A DNA stretch of 64,000 nt, taken from contig NZ_MSCO01000001.1 of assembly GCF_002954705.1 (NCBI RefSeq), forward strand, positions 2,278,865 to 2,342,864, given 5' to 3'. Each line of letters opens with the position of its first letter. Positions within the stretch are counted from its first letter, which is position 1. The position numbers and the translations under genes are program-made. The notes below the pieces were generated by a model, which saw nothing but the letters and a program-made list of their open reading frames with translations, made no database searches and was not told where the DNA came from. Below, piece by piece: positions 51,914 to 60,829 of the stretch. The stretch is from Aliivibrio sifiae. GTDB taxonomy: Bacteria; Pseudomonadota; Gammaproteobacteria; Enterobacterales; Vibrionaceae.

Positions 51914-52142
51914 TCTTATCTATAATTGCAGCGTGAGCAAGGTTATCACTTCGACCATGACCCATGACCCAAGTAAACAAATCAGGATCATCACATTCTA
52001 ATAAAGAAACAAAACCTTGCTGTTCTGCTTCGGTAAGCTCTTCAAAACATTCATCAAAAAATGGCATTATTACCACATCTAATTCCAGCATCCCACGACG
52101 GCAAGCCCACTTGACTCGTGCTTTTTCTTCGACACTGTACAT
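51882..52142 (-). CDS. sdhE: FAD assembly factor SdhE
   Basis: Small five-helix protein that attaches FAD covalently to SdhA and FrdA. The 86 residues show the conserved RRGMLELD (about 15-22) with the RGxxE motif essential for flavinylation, and the tail DPDLFTWVMGHG. It is paired with ygfX downstream and divergent from ygfZ. Also known as CptB/YgfY. Confidence 0.93.
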   Translation of the reverse strand: MYSVEEKARVKWACRRGMLELDVVIMPFFDECFEELTEAEQQGFVSLLECDDPDLFTWVMGHGRSDNLAHAAIIDKIVEHNLSKLR

Positions 52143-52323
52143 ACTGTCCCCTAGATAAAAATAGAAATAACTGGCCTGAGTTTATCAGTCTCTCTCTATG
52201 ACAACCATGATCTAAAGTCACAAGATGAAGAAGATGAGACATAAAACTACTTGTTTCTTTTTACTGACATTTAAAATGTAGGCATTTACTATAAAGGAAA
52301 TAATCTAACCAAATAAGAATTTT

Positions 52324-53280
52324 ATGATGAGCACTCTATTCCCAGCGTTATCAATAAAAAAAGGCGACACACTTCCAAGCTTTGCGATTTCTGAACTGAA
52401 TGATTGGGCGTTAATTACTATGGTTGGTAACGATAAAAAATCGTACTTACATGGTCAAGTAACCTGTGATGTGGTTGCTTTAGCTCAAAATGAAATTACT
52501 TTTGGTGGACATTGTGATGCAAAAGGCAAGTTATGGAGCATATTCCATCTTTTCCACCACAATAAAGGCTATGCTTTATTTCAACGCAGAAGCTCTGTAG
52601 AAACTGAACTTACTGAAATAAAAAAATACTCAGTATTCTCTAAAGTAGAGATCGCGATTAGTGATGAAATATTACTTGGTTTTACAGGAGAAGAAGCCCA
52701 GACCTGGATTAATAATAATACCGACTCACAAGAAGATGTACGTGTCTCTGCATTTGGTACTTTTGCAAAAATCGGAGCTTTGCAATGGTTACTTGTTACC
52801 ACTATAGCTCAAAAAGAAGAGCTACTTTCTTCTGTAACTGAAGCGACATTATGCGACAAAGAATTGTGGACTCTTTACCAGCTACAGCAAGCTTTCCCTC
52901 AACTTGATTCAGCATTAAGCAATGAACATATTCCTCAAGCCATGAATCTTCAGGCTCTTGGTGGCATCAGCTTTAAAAAAGGGTGTTATACAGGTCAAGA
53001 AACGGTAGCAAGAGCTAAATATCGCGGAATGAATAAACGAGCGATGTATTTATTATCAGGACATTCAGAACAAACTCCAGCAGCTGGAGATGCTATTGAA
53101 CGTAGTGTCGGGGATAACTGGCGTAAAGGTGGCGTGATCGTATCAGCCTTCCGTTTTGCTGGCGGTGAAACGCTCGCTCTCGCTATTCTTCCAAATGATC
53201 TTGATGAAGATTCTCAATTTAGGCTTCAAGATTCAATCTGGGAAAAACAGTCTCTTCCTTACTCACTAGATGAAGAGTAA
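52324..53280 (+). CDS. ygfZ: folate-binding tRNA-modifying protein YgfZ
   Basis: Folate-dependent protein aiding iron-sulfur cluster enzymes such as MiaB. It is a 318-residue GcvT-like fold with the invariant KGCYTGQE (219-226, Cys221). A second Met at residue 2 is an equally good start. The ribosome-binding site is weak (AAGAA). Divergent from sdhE, as in E. coli, and both serve flavin- or cluster-dependent enzymes. Confidence 0.92.
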   Translation: MMSTLFPALSIKKGDTLPSFAISELNDWALITMVGNDKKSYLHGQVTCDVVALAQNEITFGGHCDAKGKLWSIFHLFHHNKGYALFQRRSSVETELTEIKKYSVFSKVEIAISDEILLGFTGEEAQTWINNNTDSQEDVRVSAFGTFAKIGALQWLLVTTIAQKEELLSSVTEATLCDKELWTLYQLQQAFPQLDSALSNEHIPQAMNLQALGGISFKKGCYTGQETVARAKYRGMNKRAMYLLSGHSEQTPAAGDAIERSVGDNWRKGGVIVSAFRFAGGETLALAILPNDLDEDSQFRLQDSIWEKQSLPYSLDEE

Positions 53281-53458
53281 AAGCAATCAACAGTCTATAA
53301 ATAATTAACTGCTCTTAATTGTTTCGAGAATAGGATTAAATTACATCATTACATTCTAAAGTTGATCTTAAACGCACAATTAAATGATAAGAACTGAATT
53401 GTTATTTGTTTATTATGAATAAGTAGCAATTTGGTAATTCATTAGCTATCTTAATTAT
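53281..53458. other. AT-rich spacer behind ygfZ
   Basis: First part of the 545-bp gap between ygfZ and the next small gene. I see no gene in it and no terminator directly behind ygfZ. It probably contains a promoter for the hairpin-rich transcript that follows; TTGGTA at 53431 with a TAATTA at 53452 is a weak candidate. Confidence 0.4.
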
Positions 53459-53580
53459 GTTCTTTTCTTACGAAAGAACGCATAAATTGTTTAACTCCAA
53501 ACAATTTACTCCAATATACCTATATATATTGGAAATGCATCTGTGACTGTTTGCCCGAATTTATTTCGGGCTTTTTTTTA
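53459..53580 (+). ncRNA. candidate small RNA of four consecutive hairpins ending in a terminator
   Basis: Four perfect stems follow each other within 120 nt on the plus strand: GTTCTTT/AAAGAAC (53459-53479, 7 bp), TAAATTGTTT/AAACAATTTA (53483-53508, 10 bp, loop AACTCC), TCCAATATA/TATATTGGA (53510-53533, 9 bp, loop CCTATA), and the terminator GCCCGAA/TTCGGGC (53553-53571) with eight Ts behind it. This makes an independent transcript with an intrinsic terminator far from ygfZ (273 nt). It could be an sRNA or the 3' untranslated part of ygfZ. It matches no sRNA that I know by sequence. Confidence 0.55.
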
Positions 53581-53825
53581 TCTATTTCTAATTCCCCCCC
53601 TCAGAAATACTATTTAATACCGAATAAAGATCAAATTTAAGAATATAAAAACACAAAAAATAATACCTTCATCACTCTATCCTATTTTTTGTAACACTAT
53701 CGTCACCTTTTCTGTTTTATAATAACTCTGAAAGTAATATCGATAATGCTAATTAAAATTTATTTATTAGCATAATAGGTATAAAGGAAATGCTTTTATA
53801 GTATTAATCACTAAAGGATAATGTG

Positions 53826-54029
53826 ATGCGATTTTTTAAGCACTATGCCCCAGGTATGATTGCTAAACATATTAGTCGACTGTTTAACGGAAAGATTCAT
53901 ATTCATGGTATTGGAGAGTTTAGGTTTGAAGCGGGAAAACTAATTGTTCCTTCTCAAGCTGAACGTGAACAATATAGAATGATAAAAGAGATTAACTTGG
54001 AAGTAGCTCGATTAAGACTTTCTTATTAG
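53826..54029 (+). CDS. 67-residue conserved-looking protein of unknown function
   Basis: A small basic protein starting at ATG 53826 with AAGGA 8 nt ahead (a GTG directly before it is the alternative). It reads MRFFKHYAPGMIAKHISRLF, then a beta-like GKIHIHGIGEFRFEAGKL and a helical, charged end QAEREQYRMIKEINLEVARL. No signal peptide, cysteines or membrane segment. It is followed by a perfect hairpin terminator. Codon use and the ribosome-binding site make it look real; I do not recognise the family. Confidence 0.65.
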   Translation: MRFFKHYAPGMIAKHISRLFNGKIHIHGIGEFRFEAGKLIVPSQAEREQYRMIKEINLEVARLRLSY

Positions 54030-54054
54030 ACTCATATGTAAAATCGATACAACT

Positions 54055-54080
54055 AAAAAGGTAGCTTAGGCTACCTTTTT
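54055..54080. terminator. bidirectional terminator between the 67-residue gene and ubiI
   Basis: AAAAAGGTAGC (54055-54065) / GCTACCTTTTT (54070-54080) with a 4-nt loop. It is symmetrical with A and T tracts, so it serves both converging genes. Confidence 0.9.
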
Positions 54081-54100
54081 ATTTCTTAAGTTCTAAAAAA

Positions 54101-55312
54101 TCACTTTTTCATCGCCATCTTAGGTAACCGACCAGATAAACCTAACGCTCTTTTTAAGCATTCATCTTTTACTGGGGACATCTCATTAGTCAGAGACATT
54201 CCAATCCCTCTAACCAATTTTTTAATCGGATTGGAGCCTGAAAACAACGTTTTAAACCCTTGCATTGAAGCGATCATCTGTGCAGCTTCTGCTTTTCTCC
54301 AACGCTCAAAAGGCCTCAAGTTAGTCTTCAAACCAATATCTTTACCTTCTAGGTGCAATTCCATAATAGTTTCCGCTAATGCTGCTGCATCGGCTAAACC
54401 TAAATTGACCCCTTGCCCAGCTAATGGATGAATTGTATGAGCAGCATCACCGACTAATACAACACGCTCTTTTACAAAATCTTTTGCGTAACGCATTTTC
54501 AAAGGAAAGGCTTGGCGCTCCCCTTCAACCTCACACAAACCAAGTTGATTATCAAAGGCTGCGGTTAATTGCTTATTAAACTCTTCTTTTGGCATTGAAA
54601 CTAAATCTTCGGCATGAAGAGGATCTAATGACCATACTATTGAACTTAAATCACTTTCACCTAAAGGAAGAAATGCTAATGGCCCTTCAGGTCTAAATAT
54701 TTGACGTGCGGTTTTATTGTGCGGCTCAACAGTTCTAATATTTGCCACAAGCGCGCTATGTCCGTAGTCCCAATGCGTTAACGGAATATCTAATTGCTGA
54801 CGTAACCATGAGTTAGCACCATCAGCACCAACCACTAACTTAGCGGTAATGGCCTTACCCGACTCTAAATTGATCCAAGCTTCACTTTCACCAAATAGAA
54901 TTTTACTGCAACGCTCTGGGGCAAGTAGAGTCACATTATCTTGCTTCTCTATTGTTTCAAGTAATGATAATTGAATAACGCGATTTTCAACAATATGCCC
55001 TAGATTACGCTGTGCAATCTGTTCTGCTTCAAAATCAATATGAGCGAAACTGTCTTGTTCCCACACTTTCATTGACGTATATGGGGCTGCTCGACGAGAA
55101 ACAATACCTTGCCACGCTCCAACATAATCAAGAATATTTTCACTGGCTCGGCTAATGGCTGATACACGAACATCAGGTAAATTATCTAACTGAGTATCAG
55201 GTAATTTACTTTCGATCACCGCCACTCTTAATCCACTTTTTTCTAATGCCGCAGCCACCGTCAAACCGACCATGCCACCACCAATAATTGCAACATCTAC
55301 ACTTTGCATCAT
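54101..55312 (-). CDS. ubiI: ubiquinone C5-hydroxylase UbiI
   Basis: FAD-dependent aromatic hydroxylase of ubiquinone synthesis (formerly VisC). The 403 residues have the N-terminal FAD motif VAIIGGGMVGLTVA, the central LVVGADGANSWLR and the second FAD motif VVLVGDAAHTIHPLAGQGVNLG. It starts 2 nt behind ubiH. The neighbouring ubiH (a paralogue) and shared operon support UbiI over UbiF, which is usually elsewhere. Confidence 0.9.
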   Translation of the reverse strand: MMQSVDVAIIGGGMVGLTVAAALEKSGLRVAVIESKLPDTQLDNLPDVRVSAISRASENILDYVGAWQGIVSRRAAPYTSMKVWEQDSFAHIDFEAEQIAQRNLGHIVENRVIQLSLLETIEKQDNVTLLAPERCSKILFGESEAWINLESGKAITAKLVVGADGANSWLRQQLDIPLTHWDYGHSALVANIRTVEPHNKTARQIFRPEGPLAFLPLGESDLSSIVWSLDPLHAEDLVSMPKEEFNKQLTAAFDNQLGLCEVEGERQAFPLKMRYAKDFVKERVVLVGDAAHTIHPLAGQGVNLGLADAAALAETIMELHLEGKDIGLKTNLRPFERWRKAEAAQMIASMQGFKTLFSGSNPIKKLVRGIGMSLTNEMSPVKDECLKRALGLSGRLPKMAMKK

Positions 55313-55314
55313 AA

Positions 55315-56502
55315 TTATCTATTCACTCTGCCCATTGCTCGTAATGTCAGGGGCTTTAAAAAAGAACGGAACATATCAACAGCACGCAAACTTACGTTTC
55401 TTCCAATAACCATTGGAAATGAATTATTTGCGAAAATAGAAACCAATCCTGCTGTCATTGTAATTGTCTGTATTTGATCTGACTGGCGTCGTTTTTGATA
55501 TTCAGAAAGTACACGATATTCACCAATATCACCCTCAGAACGATGCGCTTTAGTTAAGCATTCTGCCAATGAAAATACATCTCGAATTCCCAAGTTAAAA
55601 CCTTGTCCTGCAATTGGGTGCAATGTTTGTGCTGCATTACCAATGGCAGCAAAACGATGAGAGATGTATTGTTTCTGGCGACGTAACCATAATGGATAAT
55701 GCGCTCGTTTACCTGTTTTAATAAACTGCCCTAAACGCCACCCAAAAGCACGCTGCAGGTGCTCTAAAAAAGCGTCATCATCATATGCGAGTATCTGTTG
55801 TGATTCTTCAGGGCTCACGCACCACACTAATGAACTTCGCCCCAGAGACATAGGAAGCAAAGCTAATGGCCCATGCTCAGTAAAGCGTTCAAATGCCTTA
55901 CCTTGAGGATGGATGCTTGTCGTTACATTCGCAATAATCGCAACTTGTTGAAAGTCATCATTCTCACTTTCAATATTCATTATGTTACAAGTCTTTGATT
56001 CTGCCCCATCAGCCGCCACAATGAGAGAAGTTGAAATGACTTCTCCCGTCGAGAGCGTTAGTGTTGATAACGAGATATCACGTTTTATATCAATAACAGA
56101 ATCAGGGCAAAGCAGCTCTATATTATGAGAGTTCATTAGCTTTTGATGATAAAAACGACCAACATCAGCTAACTCAACCACATAACCTAGAGCATCAACA
56201 TTCAGCTCTTTAGAGGTTAATTCGGTAAGCCCCATATGATGTCGATCTGACACATGAATATGATTAATGGGCGTCGAAAATGAGTCAATACCAGACCAAA
56301 GATCAATATCTTGTAATAATTGAGACGTCCCACTAGATAATGCAATACTTCTTGAATCATAGCCAGGATGTTGATCCAACTTAGGCTCTACTGCCTCTAT
56401 CACGGCAATAGATAATGTATCTTGATTCATTTTTTCTAGCGCCAACGCTAAAGTGGCACCTGACATGGCCCCACCCACGATCACTACATCATAATGTGTC
56501 AT
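55315..56502 (-). CDS. ubiH: ubiquinone C6-hydroxylase UbiH
   Basis: FAD-dependent monooxygenase of ubiquinone synthesis. The 395 residues carry VVIVGGAMSGATLALAL with the FAD fingerprint, LIVAADGAESKTC, and FAAIGNAAQTLHPIAGQGFNLGIRD, where the Asn replaces the Asp of the usual GDAAH, as known for many UbiH proteins. It lies between ygfB and ubiI; pepP, which sits between ygfB and ubiH in E. coli, is absent, leaving a 14-nt gap. Confidence 0.92.
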   Translation of the reverse strand: MTHYDVVIVGGAMSGATLALALEKMNQDTLSIAVIEAVEPKLDQHPGYDSRSIALSSGTSQLLQDIDLWSGIDSFSTPINHIHVSDRHHMGLTELTSKELNVDALGYVVELADVGRFYHQKLMNSHNIELLCPDSVIDIKRDISLSTLTLSTGEVISTSLIVAADGAESKTCNIMNIESENDDFQQVAIIANVTTSIHPQGKAFERFTEHGPLALLPMSLGRSSLVWCVSPEESQQILAYDDDAFLEHLQRAFGWRLGQFIKTGKRAHYPLWLRRQKQYISHRFAAIGNAAQTLHPIAGQGFNLGIRDVFSLAECLTKAHRSEGDIGEYRVLSEYQKRRQSDQIQTITMTAGLVSIFANNSFPMVIGRNVSLRAVDMFRSFLKPLTLRAMGRVNR

Positions 56503-56516
56503 AGCGTTACCTATTA

Positions 56517-57086
56517 TTAATGCACTGTTTTAGATGCTTCGCTGTGTACTTTTTGGCCTAATTCAGCATGGATAGTAAGTACACAAATACGAGTATGTTC
56601 AACCACTTGTTCAAATAGATTTTCTTGTTCTTCAAGATCATCTTCTTCATCAATCCCTAAACGAGCTATTTCCTCTAAATCTAATAATGCTTCTTTTAGT
56701 GATTCAGACGCTTTATCTAATTTTAATTCCACCAAACCCAATCCAGAAATAAAGTGATTAACCCATTCGCTTAATCCATCAGCTCGGTTCATTAACGTTT
56801 CAGTTTCATCAGGGATAAGCATATCCAAAGCAAAGTTATCTGTACTCAGTTCCGCAACGGTGCATTGGAAAATCGCGCTTCCCACTTGAAGGGCACTATC
56901 TGGCCATCCCATTCCATCATTTGTGTAATCAAAAATAAGGGGTTTCCACGTTTTATCGTCTAGTGGTAAACCACCACTTATCATCCCCACAAGCAAACCA
57001 TGTAATTCTGCTGGAGTTACTGCTAATCCACTGTCTTTTAAAGCTGATTCTACGGTCAGGAAGGTTGGCATTTTAATTACGCTCAT
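56517..57086 (-). CDS. ygfB: UPF0149 family protein YgfB
   Basis: A 189-residue helical protein of the UPF0149/YgfB family, with the typical LHGLLVGMISGG near residues 24-35, GLSEWVNHFISGLGL near 98-113 and an acidic helix ending. In Pseudomonas the homologue modulates AlpA-controlled genes and beta-lactam tolerance, but no such context is present here. It is the first gene of ygfB-ubiH-ubiI, divergent from zapA. Confidence 0.88.
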   Translation of the reverse strand: MSVIKMPTFLTVESALKDSGLAVTPAELHGLLVGMISGGLPLDDKTWKPLIFDYTNDGMGWPDSALQVGSAIFQCTVAELSTDNFALDMLIPDETETLMNRADGLSEWVNHFISGLGLVELKLDKASESLKEALLDLEEIARLGIDEEDDLEEQENLFEQVVEHTRICVLTIHAELGQKVHSEASKTVH

Positions 57087-57339
57087 GGAGTGGTCTCTGA
57101 TTTTATGAATAGTGCCACCATGCTACCACTTTGCGCATTTTCAGAAAACTCACGATCTCTCGCAATTGGGTATCTTTTCATCAGATTGTTGTTTTATTAA
57201 GAATATAGTTAACCACCATCAACAAAGAGAGGGGAAATACTTGAATCTTATTCACGCATTTCTTATAGTTTCATTCACTTATCACTGATGTATTTTTAAA
57301 TCGGTGTATTCTTCTAGTTTAACGATGAGTAATGTATTG

Positions 57340-57666
57340 ATGACAAGCCAAGCCGTGCAAGTCCAAATCTTAGGACGAGCCATCAAGGTTAACTGCCCTG
57401 CTGGTCAAGAAGCTGCGTTGAAAGAAGCAGCAAAAGATTTAGATAATAGAGTAAATGAATTATCTGAGCGAACTAAGGTAACCAATACTGAGCAATTATT
57501 AACTATTACATCGTTAAATATCTGCTATGAGCTACATATGGCGAAGAAAGAAGCAAGCCAACATTCATCTGATGTTTATGAGCGAATGGGGCTGCTTGCT
57601 AGCGCACTAGAAGCTGCAATTTCTACCGTAAAGCCTAGCCAAATAGAAGAAAATACGGCAGAATAG
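57340..57666 (+). CDS. zapA: cell-division protein ZapA
   Basis: FtsZ-bundling protein that stabilises the Z ring. I chose ATG 57340 (108 residues, MTSQAVQVQILGRAIKVNCP), which aligns one-to-one with E. coli ZapA (109); upstream GTG 57304 or ATG 57325 would extend it without homology. No good ribosome-binding site is seen for any of these. The coiled coil occupies about 60-100. The 6S RNA gene follows 30 nt behind it, as in enterics. Confidence 0.9.
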   Translation: MTSQAVQVQILGRAIKVNCPAGQEAALKEAAKDLDNRVNELSERTKVTNTEQLLTITSLNICYELHMAKKEASQHSSDVYERMGLLASALEAAISTVKPSQIEENTAE

Positions 57667-57696
57667 AGCTGTCGCTAAGGATAGCAAAAGAATTAA

Positions 57697-57879
57697 ATTT
57701 ACCCTGGAGTGTTTGTAGGCGGATCTATGTCCCTGAGCCGATAAGCACAAATTAGGGTTAGTATTTATTTACTATTGAGCATGCTCGGCTTGTACTGAGA
57801 AGCCTACGGTAAATGTTGCTGATCCGCCTTGAACCTAGGGTTCAAGGGCTACGACCACTACGGCACTTTGGGGTATTCC
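57697..57879 (+). ncRNA. ssrS: 6S RNA
   Basis: About 183 nt that line up with E. coli 6S RNA: the 5' part with CCCTGAGCCGATA, the central GAGCATGCTCGG stem-bubble arm that mimics an open promoter, and the 3' arm CCTTGAACC-x-AGGGTTCAAGGG. Its 5' and 3' ends pair (ATTTACCCTGGAG with CTTTGGGGTAT). It binds sigma-70 RNA polymerase in stationary phase. It ends one base before the fau start codon, and ends are placed by alignment from memory, so they may be off by a few bases. Confidence 0.92.
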
Positions 57880-58461
57880 ATGACATCTCGTCGACACATT
57901 CGACAATTGATTCGCCAGAATCGCAACGCTTTATCTCCTCAAGAACAAACTCAAGCCGCTGAAGACCTTGTCTTGCAATGCGCTAACGATCCTTATATTC
58001 AAAACGCAAAATCTATCGCTGTTTATCTATCTGTAGACGGTGAAATCGACACATCACTATTGATCAAATGGTTTTGGCAACAAGGTAAATCCGTTTCTTT
58101 GCCTGTTGTTCACCCTTTTAGTAAAGGGCATCTACTTTTTCTTCAATACAATTCAAATACCCAACTGCTCCTAAATAAATACCAGATCCCTGAACCAAAA
58201 TTAGACAAAAATCAAGTCGTTCCCGTTAATGAACTTGATATCATCATTACGCCCCTTGTCGCTTTTGATCAAACAGGTAATCGATTAGGTATGGGAGGCG
58301 GTTATTACGATCGCACTCTAGTTAATTGGCATCACTATCAAACAGGCCCAATACCACTTGGTATTGCCCACACTTGTCAACAAGTTAAGTTATTACCCAT
58401 CGAATCTTGGGATGTACCACTACCTCGAATTATTACTCCGAATCAAACATGGTATTGGTAG
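57880..58461 (+). CDS. fau: 5-formyltetrahydrofolate cyclo-ligase family protein Fau (YgfA)
   Basis: Recycles 5-formyl-THF to 5,10-methenyl-THF with ATP. I chose ATG 57880 (193 residues), because any longer start would lie inside 6S RNA. The family motif GMGGGYYDRTL lies near residue 141, and the nucleotide-binding ITPLVAFD precedes it. Start is exactly at the end of 6S RNA, and in E. coli ssrS-ygfA transcripts are processed to give 6S RNA. Confidence 0.93.
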   Translation: MTSRRHIRQLIRQNRNALSPQEQTQAAEDLVLQCANDPYIQNAKSIAVYLSVDGEIDTSLLIKWFWQQGKSVSLPVVHPFSKGHLLFLQYNSNTQLLLNKYQIPEPKLDKNQVVPVNELDIIITPLVAFDQTGNRLGMGGGYYDRTLVNWHHYQTGPIPLGIAHTCQQVKLLPIESWDVPLPRIITPNQTWYW

Positions 58462-58582
58462 AACCAAGTAACACGCAACTATAAATTACCTACCAAATTG
58501 AAACGTTAGTCAACTTTCTGCGGCATCAAAACGAAAACGTTTGCATTAATCCTATTTTTTCTCGTTTATTAACTTATTTTTT

Positions 58583-58611
58583 CTGACGAAGAAAAATCGG
58601 TACGTTATAAT
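58583..58611 (+). promoter_or_regulatory. sigma-70 promoter of rpiA
   Basis: CTGACG (58583-58588), 17-nt spacer, TATAAT (58606-58611), a perfect -10 box. The start would be near 58618, 36 nt before the gene. Confidence 0.65.
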
Positions 58612-58653
58612 CGAGCCGTTTTATTTGAACTCTATTATTTCTAGGAGAAGGTC

Positions 58654-59310
58654 ATGACTCAAGACGAGATGAAAAAAGCAGCTGGTTGGGCAGCGTTAGA
58701 ATACGTAAAACCGGGCAGTATTGTTGGTGTAGGTACAGGATCAACAGTAAATCATTTCATCGACGCACTTGCGACCATGAAGGGTAAGATCAAAGGCGCA
58801 GTATCAAGCTCTGTAGCATCAACTGAAAAACTAAAAGAATTGGGTATTGAAGTATTTGATTGTAATGATGTTGCTGGTCTTGATGTTTATGTCGATGGCG
58901 CAGATGAAATCAACGGTAAAAATGAAATGATTAAAGGCGGCGGCGCTGCACTTACTCGTGAAAAAATCGTTGCAGCTATCTCTGAAAAATTCATTTGTAT
59001 TGTTGATGATACAAAACAAGTGGAAGTATTAGGCCAATTCCCTCTTCCTGTTGAAGTTATTCCAATGGCTCGCTCTTACGTCGCTCGCGAGCTAGTTAAA
59101 CTCGGTGGCGATCCTGAATACCGCCATGGTGTAACAACGGATAACGGTAACGTTATTTTAGATGTTCACAATATGAAAATTACTAACGCAAAAGAGCTTG
59201 AAGATAAAATCAATGCACTTCCTGGTGTAGTAACGGTTGGCTTATTTGCTCATCGTGGTGCAGATGCACTATTAGTCGGCTCTCCTGACGGTGTAAAAAA
59301 GTTCGTTTAA
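58654..59310 (+). CDS. rpiA: ribose-5-phosphate isomerase A
   Basis: Interconverts ribose 5-phosphate and ribulose 5-phosphate in the pentose phosphate pathway. The 218-residue protein contains [35 protein letters not shown] with the active-site Asp and Lys residues, and a terminal [18 protein letters not shown] lies 6 nt before the ATG. It has its own promoter and precedes serA, which carries its separate gene, as in E. coli where the pair is adjacent. Confidence 0.96.
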   Translation: MTQDEMKKAAGWAALEYVKPGSIVGVGTGSTVNHFIDALATMKGKIKGAVSSSVASTEKLKELGIEVFDCNDVAGLDVYVDGADEINGKNEMIKGGGAALTREKIVAAISEKFICIVDDTKQVEVLGQFPLPVEVIPMARSYVARELVKLGGDPEYRHGVTTDNGNVILDVHNMKITNAKELEDKINALPGVVTVGLFAHRGADALLVGSPDGVKKFV

Positions 59311-59327
59311 TCCAATAAGCGCACTTC

Positions 59328-59398
59328 TTATCCCTTAAGTCTAAGGGATAAAATGTCATTTGATTACAAACGGTACTCATTAGTGCCGTTTTTTATTA
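59328..59398 (+). terminator. two hairpins behind rpiA, the second a terminator
   Basis: First, a perfect 10-bp stem TTATCCCTTA/TAAGGGATAA (59328-59337/59342-59351). Then AAACGGTACT (59368-59377) / AGTGCCGTTT (59382-59391, one G/T pair) followed by Ts, which fits an intrinsic terminator. Confidence 0.7.
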
Positions 59399-59512
59399 AC
59401 TATTCCGTAATTTTCTTACCCAAACTGGTTATTTTTTGATACTTTATAATCATCAATAAATAATCACTTCCCATCAATCACTATTGATTTTGTTTTTAAG
59501 GATAAGAACGCC

Positions 59513-60742
59513 ATGGCAAAAGTATCTCTGGAAAAAGAAAAAATTAAAATTCTTCTTTTAGAAGGATTGCATCCATCTTGTGTTGAAGTCTTTCAAGCTG
59601 ACGGCTACACCAACATTGAATACCATAAAGGCTCACTATCAGAAGAAGAGTTACTTGAAGCAGTAAAAGATGTTCACTTCATCGGCTTGCGTTCGCGTAC
59701 TCAACTGACTCAAGAAGTGTTTGATGCTGCTAATAAATTAGTGGCTGTGGGCTGTTTCTGTATTGGCACTAACCAAGTTAACTTAACAGCAGCAGCAAAG
59801 CGCGGTATTCCTGTGTTTAATGCCCCTTTCTCGAACACCCGTAGTGTTGCTGAATTAGTTTTAGGGCAAATTCTATTATTACTTCGTGGTATTCCAGAAA
59901 AAAATGCCCAAGCTCACCGTGGCATCTGGAAAAAAAGTGCGGACGCTTCTTTTGAAGCAAGAGGCAAACGTTTGGGTATTATAGGTTATGGACATATCGG
60001 TACACAGTTAGGTATTTTAGCTGAAAACCTTGGTATGCGTGTTTACTACTACGATATCGAAAGCAAGCTTTCATTAGGCAATGCAACTCAAATTCAAACC
60101 ATGAGTGAATTATTAAATAAGTGTGATGTTATCTCCCTTCATGTGCCAGAAACAGCGGGTACAAAAGATATGATGGGAGCTGATGAATTTGCTCGTATGA
60201 AGCCAGGTTCAATCTTCATCAACGCAGCTCGTGGTACTGTCGTTAAAATTCAAGATCTTTGTGATGCGCTTGAATCTAGTCATTTAGGTGGTGCTGCTGT
60301 AGATGTATTCCCTGTTGAACCAAAAACGAATGCAGACCCATTTGAATCTCCATTACAAAAATTTGATAACGTCATCCTGACACCTCATGTTGGTGGCTCA
60401 ACGCAAGAAGCTCAAGAAAACATTGGGGTAGAAGTGGCTGGTAAATTAACTAAGTACTCAGATAACGGCTCAACCTTATCATCAGTTAATTTCCCTGAAG
60501 TATCTCTTCCACTACATACCGATACCTCTCGCCTATTACATATTCATGAAAACCGCCCTGGTATCTTAACTAAAATTAACACCATTTTTGCAGATGAAGG
60601 GATTAACATTGCAGCCCAGTACCTACAAACATCGGCAGAGATGGGTTATGTTGTCATTGATGTGGAAACGGCTCGTTCAGAAGAAGCACTTGTTCAGCTT
60701 AAAGCGATTGACGGTACAATTCGAGCGCGTATTCTCCACTAA
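59513..60742 (+). CDS. serA: D-3-phosphoglycerate dehydrogenase SerA
   Basis: First step of serine synthesis, oxidising 3-phosphoglycerate with NAD. The 409 residues show the NAD motif GIIGYGHIGTQLG (about 155-167), catalytic His in TPHVGGST (about 292), and a C-terminal ACT domain (about 335-409, HIHENRPGILTKIN) for serine feedback inhibition. Length matches E. coli SerA (410), the short type with a single regulatory domain. Confidence 0.96.
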   Translation: MAKVSLEKEKIKILLLEGLHPSCVEVFQADGYTNIEYHKGSLSEEELLEAVKDVHFIGLRSRTQLTQEVFDAANKLVAVGCFCIGTNQVNLTAAAKRGIPVFNAPFSNTRSVAELVLGQILLLLRGIPEKNAQAHRGIWKKSADASFEARGKRLGIIGYGHIGTQLGILAENLGMRVYYYDIESKLSLGNATQIQTMSELLNKCDVISLHVPETAGTKDMMGADEFARMKPGSIFINAARGTVVKIQDLCDALESSHLGGAAVDVFPVEPKTNADPFESPLQKFDNVILTPHVGGSTQEAQENIGVEVAGKLTKYSDNGSTLSSVNFPEVSLPLHTDTSRLLHIHENRPGILTKINTIFADEGINIAAQYLQTSAEMGYVVIDVETARSEEALVQLKAIDGTIRARILH

Positions 60743-60774
60743 GATTTATACGCTTTAATCCCACAGTCAAAATA

Positions 60775-60808
60775 AAAAATGGGTTACCTTTACGGGTAAC
60801 CCATTTTT
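60775..60808. terminator. bidirectional terminator between serA and the YggE gene
   Basis: Stem ATGGGTTACC (60779-60788) / GGTAACCCAT (60795-60804), extended by A/T pairs, 6-nt loop, T-run on the plus strand. Very stable. Confidence 0.9.
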
Positions 60809-60829
60809 ACATTCAATTTCTTTTAGAGG

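Noticed and set aside
57829-57879. Longer N-terminus for Fau
   Set aside because: The extra 17 codons lie inside the 3' arm of 6S RNA and have no homology.
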